A DNA stretch of 64,000 nucleotides from Planococcus sp. ISL-110. Lineage in GTDB: Bacteria > Bacillota > Bacilli > Bacillales_A > Planococcaceae. The notes below the pieces were generated by a model that was not told the DNA's origin, did no database searches, and saw nothing but the letters and a program-made list of their open reading frames with translations. The translations under genes were made by a program, and so were the position numbers. The stretch spans positions 175,316 to 239,315 of the forward strand of contig NZ_JAGGPX010000015.1 of the NCBI RefSeq assembly GCF_018613575.1, given 5' to 3'. Below, one piece after another: positions 42,737 through 52,004 of this stretch (position 1 is the stretch's first letter; each line of letters begins with the position of its first letter).

Positions 42737-43732
42737 CTATTCCATTGGCCAGTCCCAAGCATCGGCTTGGATCATCCCCAATAACTTCTTTCTTCTTTCT
42801 TCGATGCTGCTTAGCCCCTGTTCGAAATCATCTTGGTCTTTGGTCGGGAGGCCAAATGTCTGCAATTTGCTTAATTCAGGTAATGGCGGTGTACTGTCGG
42901 CCGGCTTGATGAAAGCGGAATTAAGCGTACTTAAGTGGCTTTGGACACTTGAACTTGCTTCTGTCGTCCACACTTTGTTGGGTCGCTTCGTTTCTGGAAT
43001 GCCATATTTAAAAAGCGACAAAGCTTCATCAAGTATAGCCACCGCAACGGCAGACGATTGCTCTGTGTTTTGGCTATGGTAGTAATGAAGAATTGGGTAG
43101 GCCTTGTGCTGCTGGGTGAGGGTGCTGAGTTGTGCGGCCGCGTCTTTCAATAATAGATCGATACTGCTGCAATCTTCGCCATTCCAACTTTGTTTTACGA
43201 TCATAACGCCACTTTTCCCTTGACCCGTTATCCCTTCCGCAAAAGAACGTTTTTGGGTTACTCCACCTAATACCGAAAGTACATAAGAAACGCCAAGCGT
43301 TACAAAAAGCATGCCGCTTGCGGTGGTGAAGGAAGTCGCAATCTGCCAGAAACCATCTTTTGGACTAAAGTCCCCATTCCCCATGGTAAACATGCTGTAA
43401 GCTACAAAATAGATCCGTGCCGCCCAAGTGATCGGTTCTTGATCTCGAGTGTCGATAAGTGAATTTTCGGCTCCTGCAAACAAGAACGTCCAACCAGCCC
43501 ACATTAACCCCACCCACATAAATAACGTGGCCGTAAGAATAAGAGGTCCCGCCAAACTTAGAAGCCTGGATTTATCGTTGCTGATTTTACGAAGTCCATT
43601 CCATAGCAAGGTAGTCAGTCGGCTCGAGACAGGACCGGCGCCTCCGTCCACCCATAAGATAGTCCACAGAAGATCAATTATAGCGATTAATAGAAGTAAG
43701 ATTCCTAAAATGAAAAAAAATGCATTCATCAT
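42737..43732 (-). CDS. two-helix potassium-channel-like protein
   Basis: This 331-residue protein has an N-terminal helix, an inner hydrophobic helix and a pore region with the filter-like sequence YSMFTMGNGDFSP (about residues 112-124). A second helix (GMLFVTLGVSYVLSVLGG) and a cytosolic domain of about 170 residues follow. The usual K+ filter is T-V/I-G-Y/F-G. TMGNG is a variant, so ion selectivity may differ. It opens or closes perhaps in response to its cytosolic domain. Confidence 0.8.
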   Translation of the reverse strand: MMNAFFFILGILLLLIAIIDLLWTILWVDGGAGPVSSRLTTLLWNGLRKISNDKSRLLSLAGPLILTATLFMWVGLMWAGWTFLFAGAENSLIDTRDQEPITWAARIYFVAYSMFTMGNGDFSPKDGFWQIATSFTTASGMLFVTLGVSYVLSVLGGVTQKRSFAEGITGQGKSGVMIVKQSWNGEDCSSIDLLLKDAAAQLSTLTQQHKAYPILHYYHSQNTEQSSAVAVAILDEALSLFKYGIPETKRPNKVWTTEASSSVQSHLSTLNSAFIKPADSTPPLPELSKLQTFGLPTKDQDDFEQGLSSIEERRKKLLGMIQADAWDWPME

Positions 43733-43742
43733 TATTGGCCTC

Positions 43743-43952
43743 CTTTATTATCAGGGGAAATTTTATGAGAAAGCAATGTTGAAAACACGGGTGCCTAAAA
43801 CAGAGATTTTACAAAAAACACGAGAACAAGGGTTAGTTTCTTTGGATATGGTCGAAGCTGTAGTCATCGAAAATAACGGGAAAATCTCGATTTTAAAAAA
43901 GTCTGAAAATCAAGAAGTGAAAGTATTAGAAGACGTTACAATCATTGAGTAA
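43743..43952 (+). pseudogene. C-terminal fragment of a DUF421 (YetF-type) protein
   Basis: The frame reads GKFYEKAMLKTRVPKTEILQ, then SLDMVEAVVIENNGKISIL, the soluble C-terminal domain of DUF421 proteins. The membrane part and start are absent; the next gene (44.1-44.6 kb) is a complete relative. Confidence 0.65.
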
Positions 43953-44134
43953 GAAAGAAACATAAATTCTTTGCAAGATTTGAACAGTTAATCTTTAATA
44001 CCAAATAACTTGTAACCTTTTCTGTATTTTAGGTTAATCCTTCAGGATAAATAAAGAGGTAAAATAATTGTAGCTATGCTTCATGTATCCTCGTTCTTTT
44101 CTTTGTTAACATTCAAATTTCATGCCTTCTAATG

Positions 44135-44626
44135 TTATCCTTTTGCGTCCGATTTTTGAGTTGCTTCTTTGTTGCTGTCTCTTTTTTTGAGTACAAAAAG
44201 TGAACCATCGGCTTCTAACAAAATGGCTTCTGCTTGCTCGAGTGAATCTAAGCCGCGGGCATGGACAGCCTTTCTTAAATCTTCAACTTTTAGCTGGTTC
44301 CACTTCATGAGTATTTCATTAAATTCACCTTGAACGTATACAAAAGAAGAGTCAGCTTTGATCATGTCTCGAAAAGAGCTGGATTTTCTATCGAATTTTG
44401 CGCTTATAAGGAGCAAAAGTGTAAGCAATCCTAGCATTAATAGGCTTAAGCCAAAAGAAATGCTTGGAATAAGGAAGATGCTGGATAAGACAATCCCATA
44501 GACGATAGAAAGTATAATATCCACCACATTGATCTGCGAAAGACTGTTCTTACCGAGCTTTTTTAATAGGCATAGAAAAGGAAAGGCTATCAAGGCCTGA
44601 ATGATGACCCGCGCCCATTCAGGCAA
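44135..44626 (-). CDS. DUF421 family membrane protein (short YetF type)
   Basis: This 163-residue protein has three N-terminal membrane helices (residues 5-80) and a soluble domain (SSFVYVQGEFNEILMKWNQL, then LDSLEQAEAILLEADGSLFVL) typical of YetF/YdfR. Family members in spore formers affect germination or membrane properties; the biochemical role is unknown. It stands alone on the minus strand. Confidence 0.8.
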   Translation of the reverse strand: MPEWARVIIQALIAFPFLCLLKKLGKNSLSQINVVDIILSIVYGIVLSSIFLIPSISFGLSLLMLGLLTLLLLISAKFDRKSSSFRDMIKADSSFVYVQGEFNEILMKWNQLKVEDLRKAVHARGLDSLEQAEAILLEADGSLFVLKKRDSNKEATQKSDAKG

Positions 44627-44852
44627 GTAATCAAAAATAAGGTCTCCGTTGAAACAGCTCCTTATACATTCTGAAAACTTGAATCATTACCCCTTTACCC
44701 TATCTAAGTTAGGAAAAACAAGGCAATATTTAATATTATTATTCATATTCTATTGAAGTAACACGGAGAGCTTGTCGACTAAGTCAATCGAAAAATATAT
44801 ACAAGACTCAGTTTATATATCGCGATATTATCGGAAGAGAGGAAGCCCAAAA

Positions 44853-45290
44853 ATGAACTGAGCCCCGTTTAGTGGACGGTTTATAAAAAAGTACCCTGCA
44901 GCTAAGCTGCCATTAGAGGACTTCGGTATTGTGCCGGAGTCATCTTTTTTTAATTCCATTGTTTACGCGCTCCGTTATATTGCTCTATGTAATCGTCTGC
45001 TATTGCTTTTAATTTGGCGAGGCTACTTGCCTGCTTAAACTCTACATCATCTTTGAAATGACCAAAAAAGATTCTATCGGGGCATTATCGATACAGTTGC
45101 CTCTGCGGGACATCGACTGGGTTAATCCCAGTTTCTCACGGGCTGCTAATATTCCTTCACAGCCTGAAGTTTGAATTCTGGCGTGTATTGAATCGCTCGA
45201 TCCGATACAGAAGCGACATTTGGATTCGCCTCCAAGATTCGTTGTTGGTGTTCGTTGAAAATGATTTTATTCATGTAATCTTCTCACGTC
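44853..45290 (-). mobile_element. internally deleted IS3-family element
   Basis: The end TGAACTGAGCCCCGTTTAGT matches the end of the IS3 remnant at 20.8-21.4 kb. Read on the minus strand it begins with an orfA start (MNKIIFNEHQQRILEANPNV) and jumps to the orfB end (SMSRRGNCIDNAPIESF), with the middle deleted and frameshifts present. It abuts another IS remnant at 45295. Confidence 0.7.
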
Positions 45291-45294
45291 CAAG

Positions 45295-45978
45295 TTAGCT
45301 AAATTCAGATTCGCGGTCCGTATGGAACAGCTTCACGGCTCCCAAGTCGCCTTTGACCGATGCGAAGGCGCGCTGAACCAGGGCAGCGTCTTTACGCTCG
45401 CCCAGGCTGTATCCGACGATTTCACGGTTGTATAAATCGAGGAGGAAACAAATATAGTTCCAGCGGCCACCAACCTTCACCTACGTCAGGTTTCTTCTTT
45501 CAACTCCTGTTCCGCTTGGGTTTTTTGGCGTTCTTTTTCTACCGAAACGGAAGTCTTATAGTAAAAGGTGCTGCGGGCAATTTGGAGGACCGTACACATG
45601 GCTGATACCGAATAGAGATGTTGATTCTGTTGGATAATCCATGATCAGCGCGGCTTGCTTTAAAATATCCACTTCCATCTCCAACTGCTTATTGCGTTTC
45701 TTGTAGGCAAGCAATTCCGTTTCCAAAGGGCTTCGGTTATCTTTCTCCTCGAACGAGCCGGTTTGATTGGATTGGGCAATCCACCGATCGAGGGCGGAAG
45801 CCGTCAGGTCGTATTCCCGGACAATATCCGGTCGGCTTTTCCCGCCTGCATGCAGTGCCACGACTTGTTTTTTTAATTCTGCAGAAAACGTTCGTCTTTT
45901 TGGGGGCATGATAGATTCTCCTCACGTATTGTGGACTATTCTACGCCCCCCTTATTTTTTCTGTCTAACTAAGTCTAG
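45295..45978 (-). mobile_element. IS150-like element, copy 2, truncated
   Basis: The sequence is nearly identical to copy 1 at 39182-40266 but stops abruptly at the word CAGATTCGCGG, losing the end of orfB, and has further deletions in orfB. OrfA (45641-45909) is essentially intact but its frame reads on past the normal stop. Confidence 0.75.
45641..45909 (-). CDS. IS3-family OrfA, second copy
   Basis: The first 89 residues are identical to the OrfA of copy 1, then a small deletion changes the end (ALIMDYPTES) and extends the frame to 45556. It is probably non-functional as part of a truncated element. Confidence 0.7.
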
Positions 45979-46103
45979 ACTATCCATTTACACAAGGTAT
46001 TTTTCGCTCCCTCACACTTATTTCGTATTTATTTCACATTTAAGAAGTAGTATTTAAGAAGTAAAGTATTCAAAATAACCTAACCCAATTTGGAGGATCA
46101 ATC

Positions 46104-46772
46104 ATGAAAAAATTATTATTTGCAGTACCGCTAGTTTTATCTTTATATGCGTGTGGCGATGAAAGCGTTACTGAAACGGACAAGCAAGAAGTCGAACAAC
46201 AAGAAGTCGAGCAACAAGAAGTCGATCAGCAAGAGAAAGTTTCAACAGACTCAGAAAAAGTATGGGCAGTAGATGAGCGTCTGCAAGAGCCGACTGAAGA
46301 CACCGTATGCGAAATGTGCAATATGAAAGTGTATATGAAAGACGACGAGCTTGGTATATTTTCTGCACAAGCGGTTAAAGCGGATGGGGCAGTTGTATTT
46401 TATGATGACATCGGCTGTCTACTAAATGATGAATATGTAAATAAAAGTGAAAACGAGAAATTTGTTCGCGATTATACGACATTAAATTGGTTCAAAGTAG
46501 AAGAAGCAATTATTGTGAAAACGGATTTAAAATCGCCGATGAACTGGGGCTATATTTTCTTTAAATACCAAGATGATGCGGATGCATACATTGCTGAACA
46601 TACAGCCGCCGCTGTTACCCCACTAGATCAAGTTCGAGCAGAAGGAATCGAACGCCATAAGAAAAAGCAAGAAAAAAGCGAATCAAGCCATAGCCACTCA
46701 AGCGAAGAAAGTGATACAGGATCTGATATGGACATGGGAAAAGACAAGTCATCAGAGGGTAGTCATGAATAA
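46104..46772 (+). CDS. nosL: NosL-like copper lipoprotein, extended
   Basis: This 222-residue lipoprotein (lipobox LYAC) has a QEVEQ repeat linker (about residues 27-45). A NosL domain carries the metal-binding CEMCNMKVYM, followed by GAVVFYDDIGCLL and SPMNWGYIFF. A His/Ser/Asp-rich tail may also bind metal. NosL delivers Cu(I) to nitrous oxide reductase. TTGGAGGATC precedes the ATG. It is the first gene of a six-gene operon immediately downstream of an IS remnant. Confidence 0.85.
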   Translation: MKKLLFAVPLVLSLYACGDESVTETDKQEVEQQEVEQQEVDQQEKVSTDSEKVWAVDERLQEPTEDTVCEMCNMKVYMKDDELGIFSAQAVKADGAVVFYDDIGCLLNDEYVNKSENEKFVRDYTTLNWFKVEEAIIVKTDLKSPMNWGYIFFKYQDDADAYIAEHTAAAVTPLDQVRAEGIERHKKKQEKSESSHSHSSEESDTGSDMDMGKDKSSEGSHE

Positions 46773-46775
46773 GCT

Positions 46776-48101
46776 ATGAGGGTTAAACAAATAGGGTATG
46801 TAATGCTGTTATTTTTGTGCATAGCATTATTCGCATTGACTTTTCAAGCTTTTGCACATAAGCCTCAGGAGGGAACACCAAAACCCTACATTCACACGGG
46901 TGAGGAAAGTACTTTACAGAAACTAATTGATGCAACAGAATCTGGGGGCACGCTTGTTTTAGATAAACGTGCCTACCAAGGTTCTTTTTCTATTTCAAAG
47001 CCCATCACCATTAAAGGGGTCGAAGGAACGAGCATAGTTTCATTAGAAACGGCATTGGAAATCTCGAATACCAAAAATGTTGTCATTGAAGATATTGAAC
47101 TAAAAGCAGAGGAAGCAGGCATTGTTGCCACTGGTATTCATAAACTCACATTAAAAAACATTAAGGTTGAACAGGGAACTGCGGGTATTGAAATCTCGAA
47201 TAGTACGGATATAACGTTGGACAATGTAGATATTTCCGGTCAGGCTGGCCATTTCGCAACAAAAGGACATGCTATTGCCATTTATAAATCAGTTAATGTC
47301 CAAGCGTCAGAGAGCGATATTTCAAATGTATTGGACGGGTTTTATATAGAGAGAACAGATGATGTTTCACTTACTGATAATCGCATTCAAGATAGCCGCT
47401 ATGCCATTCATATGATGTATAGCGACAAAGTAAGATTAGATTTTAATGATGTAAGAGCCAACCTGACAGGATTGATGATTATGGTTGCGAATGATGTGTC
47501 GATTACGAATAATAGCGTTAAAAAAAATAATACGCTTAATAGCGTAGGCATATATACGTATGACGTGAATAAAATGGTCTTTAGTGACAATGAGTTGAGT
47601 GAAAATACAGTCGCTATGGATATTCAAGATACACGTAATATGGTGATTAAAAGTAATTTCTTTTCAACAAATGGAACAGTGATACAAGCAAAATATTCCG
47701 GTTCAGTCAGCATTCAAGATAACGAATTTCACGGGAATATTTTAACTGCAAGAACAGATGAAGAAGGCGTTCTGCTACAACATAACTTCTATGACGATTA
47801 TACAGGCAAAGATTATGATGGAGATGGCATTGGAGATACAAATTATATTGCGACAAATTCATTTGGACAATGGATGGTACGAAAACCTGTTTATCAATAT
47901 TTTATTGAATCGCCGAGCGTTGCAACGTTAAATAAGATGGATACAGAAGTTACAGATCATAATTCGCTGGCCATTATTGACGACCAGCCAATTGTGATGG
48001 GAAAAACATTTAACACCAACTTTTCTATTAATGGCTGGCAGTTCATCGGTAGTATATTTGTATTGATTGCCATGTTTATAGTGAGGAGAAAACTAATATG
48101 A
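46776..48101 (+). CDS. nosD: NosD periplasmic maturation protein
   Basis: This 441-residue protein has a signal peptide (residues 5-28), many NosD/parallel beta-helix repeats (NVVIEDIELKAEEAG, DITLDNVDISGQ, NDVSITNNSVKKNN) and a C-terminal membrane anchor. NosD works with the NosFY ABC transporter in assembling the CuZ centre of nitrous oxide reductase. It starts 4 bases after nosL and overlaps the next gene by ATGA. Confidence 0.92.
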   Translation: MRVKQIGYVMLLFLCIALFALTFQAFAHKPQEGTPKPYIHTGEESTLQKLIDATESGGTLVLDKRAYQGSFSISKPITIKGVEGTSIVSLETALEISNTKNVVIEDIELKAEEAGIVATGIHKLTLKNIKVEQGTAGIEISNSTDITLDNVDISGQAGHFATKGHAIAIYKSVNVQASESDISNVLDGFYIERTDDVSLTDNRIQDSRYAIHMMYSDKVRLDFNDVRANLTGLMIMVANDVSITNNSVKKNNTLNSVGIYTYDVNKMVFSDNELSENTVAMDIQDTRNMVIKSNFFSTNGTVIQAKYSGSVSIQDNEFHGNILTARTDEEGVLLQHNFYDDYTGKDYDGDGIGDTNYIATNSFGQWMVRKPVYQYFIESPSVATLNKMDTEVTDHNSLAIIDDQPIVMGKTFNTNFSINGWQFIGSIFVLIAMFIVRRKLI

Positions 48102-48556
48102 AATCATTAAAATGGATTATCCTCTTAGTAAGTATGTGGACATTAGGAGCGTGCAGCGATGGAGCTTATGAACCACGAGAAATCAATCAAGAAACGGATG
48201 TATGCTCTATCTGTAATATGAGTGTGACCAGCGTTGATTTTGCGGCTCAAGCCGTATTGAAAAATAGTGATATCCTCGTTTTTGACGATTTAGGCTGTTT
48301 AATGGCATACATTCAACAAAATGGCGATGAAGAAATCGGAGCTGCGTATATTCGAGATGCCAATTCAATAAAATGGTTGAATGTTAAAGATGCAAGCTAT
48401 GTATATTCTAAAGATTACTGGACACCGATGAATTACGGAGTGCTGGCATTCGTATCGGCAGAAGAAGCAGCGCAATATATGAAGGAACAGCCAGGCGAAA
48501 TTAAACGGTATGACGAATTATTGACTTTTAATTGGGGAGTACATGATCACGAATGA
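48098..48556 (+). CDS. nosL: second NosL-like lipoprotein
   Basis: This 152-residue lipoprotein (lipobox LGAC) has CSICNMSVTSVDFAAQAV, DILVFDDLGCLMAYI and TPMNYGVLAFVS, a compact NosL. Two different NosL proteins in one operon suggest separate copper-donor roles or a donor relay. It is coupled on both sides by ATGA overlaps. Confidence 0.88.
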   Translation: MKSLKWIILLVSMWTLGACSDGAYEPREINQETDVCSICNMSVTSVDFAAQAVLKNSDILVFDDLGCLMAYIQQNGDEEIGAAYIRDANSIKWLNVKDASYVYSKDYWTPMNYGVLAFVSAEEAAQYMKEQPGEIKRYDELLTFNWGVHDHE

Positions 48557-49365
48557 GCATCCAAATGATTTTACTCGAATGTAAGCAATTGTTGCGCAGT
48601 CGCTGGATCCAAATTGTGGCAACTCTTTTTGCCATTGTTTTTACAGCGATTTTAATGATTCAGCAACTAGCGCTTCCGGATACAGACGGTTTTACGCGTC
48701 AAACGGCATCTTTGTTAAATATTTTATTGTTTTTATTGCCGTTGTTTATGTTAACGATCGGCAGTATGAATATTGCCAGTGACAAAGAATCTGGCTGGCT
48801 CGGCTTGTTAAGAACTTACCCACTCAAAATGTGGAACTATGTATTTACGAAATACATTGCATTATGTCTTGTCTTTGCAGGGATTATCATTTTTGTTTTT
48901 GCGGTAGCTTTCCTGGTAGGCAGCTTTTTTGGCGGGTTAAAATTACCGCTATTTGCAGTGGGGATCACCCTTTTAATATTAGTTATATTTAATGGGGTTA
49001 GTGTGCTTGTTGGCAGCATTGCCAAAAGCCGATTACATGCACTGGCAGTCGGTTTAGGTGTGTGGTCTGTCGTCAGCTTATTGTGGTCCTATATTATAAT
49101 GGCTATTGGTACGATGACGTCCGAGAACTTTTTACAAAATATTGTTATTTTATCTATTCACATCAATCCACTTGAATGGATTCGCTATGGTTATTTTGTT
49201 TTCTCAGGCCAAACAGCAGTCTTAGGGCCAGCTTTTTATGATATATCAAAATTTTACTCATCACCATTAGGTTTGTTGTTCTTTATACTTATTTCGGGGT
49301 TATGGACAGTAGTTTCATTAATTAGCGCAACAGTGATTTTAAAGATAAGAGGTAAACAAGTATGA
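48553..49365 (+). CDS. nosY: NosY-type ABC transporter permease
   Basis: This 270-residue protein has six membrane helices and the ABC-2 type motif GSMNIASDKESGWLGLLRTYP near residue 75. With NosF and NosD it forms the complex that supplies a sulfur species for the copper-sulfide centre of nitrous oxide reductase. It has an ATGA overlap with both neighbours. Confidence 0.88.
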   Translation: MSIQMILLECKQLLRSRWIQIVATLFAIVFTAILMIQQLALPDTDGFTRQTASLLNILLFLLPLFMLTIGSMNIASDKESGWLGLLRTYPLKMWNYVFTKYIALCLVFAGIIIFVFAVAFLVGSFFGGLKLPLFAVGITLLILVIFNGVSVLVGSIAKSRLHALAVGLGVWSVVSLLWSYIIMAIGTMTSENFLQNIVILSIHINPLEWIRYGYFVFSGQTAVLGPAFYDISKFYSSPLGLLFFILISGLWTVVSLISATVILKIRGKQV

Positions 49366-50048
49366 CAGTACAACTTCAAAATGTAACAAAGTCTTTTAAA
49401 GCTGGTCGCGGTATCTTTGATGTGAGCTTTGAATTAAAAACTGGACACATTACGGCATTGGTAGGATCAAATGGTGCAGGTAAAAGTACAATTATTAATA
49501 TTTTGACGAATTCATTAAAACCAGATCGTGGTGAAATACTACGAGAGTCTCAAGCTGTACGCTATATGCCAGATGACATTGAGTTTCCTGATACGTTAAC
49601 AGCAGAGGAAATCATCAGATTTTTAGGGGACTTGAAAAAAGAGCCTATTATAAGGCAAAGAGCGCTATTGGATAAAGTGGGGTTACTGGAAGCAAAAAAA
49701 TTGAAGGTTGGTCAATTTTCTAAAGGGATGCGCCAACGTCTGAATTTAGCGCAAAGCTTGATGGGGAATAGTCAACTTTATATTTTAGATGAACCAACAA
49801 ACGGGCTTGACCCATACTGGATTGCCAATTTAAAGGCGATGTTAGAAGAAGAGCGTGCTAATAATCAAATCGTTCTATTTTCTACCCATCTGTTGAGCTT
49901 GGCTCAAGAAATTGCGGACCAAGTCATTTTGATCCATCATGGGCGTATTTTAGCCACCGGTGAAATTAAGCAATTATTACAAGAAGGCAATTGTGCAACA
50001 CTTGAACAGCTTTGGCTTCAAATGACGAAACAAGAGCTTGATCGATGA
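49362..50048 (+). CDS. nosF: NosF-type ABC ATPase
   Basis: This 228-residue ATPase has Walker A (GSNGAGKST), the signature FSKGMRQRLNLAQSLMG, Walker B (LYILDEPTNGLDP) and the switch histidine (STH). It drives NosY. It is shorter than typical NosF by some tens of residues at the C-terminus but has all motifs. Confidence 0.9.
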   Translation: MTVQLQNVTKSFKAGRGIFDVSFELKTGHITALVGSNGAGKSTIINILTNSLKPDRGEILRESQAVRYMPDDIEFPDTLTAEEIIRFLGDLKKEPIIRQRALLDKVGLLEAKKLKVGQFSKGMRQRLNLAQSLMGNSQLYILDEPTNGLDPYWIANLKAMLEEERANNQIVLFSTHLLSLAQEIADQVILIHHGRILATGEIKQLLQEGNCATLEQLWLQMTKQELDR

Positions 50049-50560
50049 AAAAGTGGTTAACTGGGATATTTGTTATTGCTGTTGTCATTTTTGTGGGGTT
50101 TGAATTGGTTGATACATTAAAAGAATCGAAGAATCGAGAGCCTATTCGGACAATGCAAGCGACAGACTTTTCTTTACCAACCATTACAGGGGAAGAAAGA
50201 TCGCTGTCTGAAGAAAAAGGGAAAGTCGTCATTTTAAGTTTCTGGGCGTCTTGGTGCGAACCGTGTAACACTGAAATGCCTCATCTTCAGTCTTTCTATG
50301 AAAAGCATCAAGCGGATGTTGAGATTTTAGCTGTTAATGTCACAAGTAAGGATAGTGAAGCAGCTGTAAAAAAATTCATCGAGAGATATGGGTTAACATT
50401 CCCTGTTTTATTGGATGCATCAGGTGATGTTAGTGCGATGTATGGAGCTTTTACCATTCCTACGACAATTATCTTGAATCGAAATGGCGAAATCGAGCAA
50501 GAAATAATAGGACCGATGGAAGAAGAGCTATTGAAAAAATATATACAACCCTTATTTTAA
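50045..50560 (+). CDS. TlpA/ResA-like membrane-anchored thioredoxin
   Basis: This 171-residue protein has an N-terminal anchor (residues 5-22) and a thioredoxin fold with ILSFWASWCEPCNTEMPHL (CxxC) and the cis-proline segment FTIPTTIILN. It probably reduces cysteines of the copper chaperones or of the CuA site. It is the last gene of the nos-like operon, and a bidirectional terminator follows. Confidence 0.9.
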   Translation: MKKWLTGIFVIAVVIFVGFELVDTLKESKNREPIRTMQATDFSLPTITGEERSLSEEKGKVVILSFWASWCEPCNTEMPHLQSFYEKHQADVEILAVNVTSKDSEAAVKKFIERYGLTFPVLLDASGDVSAMYGAFTIPTTIILNRNGEIEQEIIGPMEEELLKKYIQPLF

Positions 50561-50653
50561 ATGAATTACCTTGCATATTTGTATGTGAGATAGTTTTTTT
50601 TAATGTGTATTCATAATAAATTTTTCGACTTGAATTGAAAATTTACAAAACAA

Positions 50654-50690
50654 AAAGGGCTAAAGAAATTTCTTTAGCCCTTTTTCTATT
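50654..50690. terminator. bidirectional terminator between nos and asp23 operons
   Basis: AAAAGGGCTAAAGAAA pairs with TTTCTTTAGCCCTTTT. Confidence 0.9.
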
Positions 50691-50756
50691 TACACAATTA
50701 TATGGTCTTAACTTTTTTCTGGGCACACGCTTGTTTTTTCTTACTGATTATAGGTG

Positions 50757-51206
50757 TTATTCGAGTGTTCTACCCACTTCTCCGGTTTCAGGGGCATTTT
50801 TTTCGTGGAATTTAGATGTTTCTTCAAATTCTGCTCTTGTCATTACATCTTCCACATGCATATTTAATTCCACTACTTCAAGACCTGTCATGTTAAACAT
50901 GGATTTTTTGACTTGGGCAATCGTTTCTTCGAAGATAGCCGGAATGCTTTTTCCATATTCCACAATGACTTTAAGGTCAAGTGCTACTTGTTTTTCGCCA
51001 ATCTCGACGTCAATTCCCTTTGTGATATCTCCAGAAGCACGAAACCGGTCCGCAATGCCACTCATAAACCCACCACTCATTGATAAGATCCCGTTAATAT
51101 CACTCGCAGAAATACCTGCAATTTTTTTAATAACCTGTTCTTCAAATGTTAGTTTGTTTTTGTGGCCGCTTACTTCGTCGTTGTTTGTTATTAACGTTTC
51201 TTTCAT
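50757..51206 (-). CDS. asp23: Asp23/Gls24 family alkaline shock protein
   Basis: This 149-residue protein has LTFEEQVIKKIAGISASDINGILSM-type opening motifs and VALDLKVIVEYGKSIPAIF, standard for Asp23/Gls24. It forms a cytosolic membrane-bound coat anchored by AmaP and supports envelope stress tolerance. It is the last gene of amaP-DUF2273-asp23. Confidence 0.92.
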   Translation of the reverse strand: MKETLITNNDEVSGHKNKLTFEEQVIKKIAGISASDINGILSMSGGFMSGIADRFRASGDITKGIDVEIGEKQVALDLKVIVEYGKSIPAIFEETIAQVKKSMFNMTGLEVVELNMHVEDVMTRAEFEETSKFHEKNAPETGEVGRTLE

Positions 51207-51231
51207 TTTTATCTTCTCCTGTCGTTTTAGT

Positions 51232-51441
51232 TTATCGTTTGTTTTTCAAAAACTGAAACCACGATGTTGTATCCAGTTTTCCATCTTTCCATTTTCCGAT
51301 CATGTACCCGATAGCGGCACATGCCAAGATAAAAAGAGTTGGGCCCACGTCGATTGTCAGAAATAAACTCGCAATAATAACCCCAATTAACAGTCCAGCC
51401 AAGCGACCACGGTAGGGCATCAAATAATCGGATGTTTTCAT
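51232..51441 (-). CDS. DUF2273 small membrane protein
   Basis: This 69-residue protein has two hydrophobic helices (GRLAGLLIGVIIASLFLTID and TLFILACAAIGYMIGKW). It always sits between amaP and asp23 in this operon type and is thought to be a membrane partner. Confidence 0.88.
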   Translation of the reverse strand: MKTSDYLMPYRGRLAGLLIGVIIASLFLTIDVGPTLFILACAAIGYMIGKWKDGKLDTTSWFQFLKNKR

Positions 51442-51452
51442 CAGCCTCCCCC

Positions 51453-52004
51453 TTACACGACACGCTGCGTTTGTTTTTTATGGAGCTCCTTGGTTTCCCC
51501 AATGATAATTTCAACGTTTTCAACAGGAATCTCTAACAGACTTCCTACGGCTTCTTTTACGCGTTCTTGCATTTGTTTGCCTAGAGATGGTAGTTTGGTT
51601 TGATTGAATACCTGACAATTTACTATAATCGACACAGCGTTCTGTTTCCGATTGATGGTTGCTCGGACAAGAAGGTCTCGTACACCACTCAGTTCTTTAA
51701 CTGAGCGAAGCGCAACAGACTCTATTGCTTTTCTGGATATTTCAATATCGCCCTCGCCCGTTCGAATGATAATCTGTTTTTCTGGCGTGTGAGAAAAAAG
51801 GCCCGATAGAAGTAAAATTAGAAAGATGAACCCAATAAATATACTCGCGGAAAGTAACGTATAAAAGAACCATTCTGTGCCATCAAAAGACTGAATCCAC
51901 GGTGAGCTGTACGGGATCTCAAAAATGACCGATGCCAATACTAATATACTTAGTAACCCTATTACTCCGAAGACAATTAGTAAAAAGCGATTAAACGGGT
52001 TAAT
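51453..52004 (-). CDS. amaP: AmaP membrane anchor, probable ATT start
   Basis: The conserved AmaP N-terminus (NPFNRFLLIVFGVIGLL) is encoded upstream of the first standard start codon (TTG at 51938). The only position that gives it is ATT at 52004, with GAGAGGGGG eight bases before it. An in-frame stop lies just upstream, so no ATG/GTG/TTG alternative exists. The resulting 183-residue protein has two membrane helices and a C-terminal Asp23-like domain (VEIIIGETKEL). It anchors Asp23 at the membrane. It may be an AUU start or a recent ATG to ATT mutation. Confidence 0.7.
   Translation of the reverse strand: MNPFNRFLLIVFGVIGLLSILVLASVIFEIPYSSPWIQSFDGTEWFFYTLLSASIFIGFIFLILLLSGLFSHTPEKQIIIRTGEGDIEISRKAIESVALRSVKELSGVRDLLVRATINRKQNAVSIIVNCQVFNQTKLPSLGKQMQERVKEAVGSLLEIPVENVEIIIGETKELHKKQTQRVV

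Noticed and set aside
50635..51366. A 243-codon open frame opposite asp23.
   Set aside because: It overlaps asp23 and the terminator in antisense and lacks a ribosome binding site and family signature.
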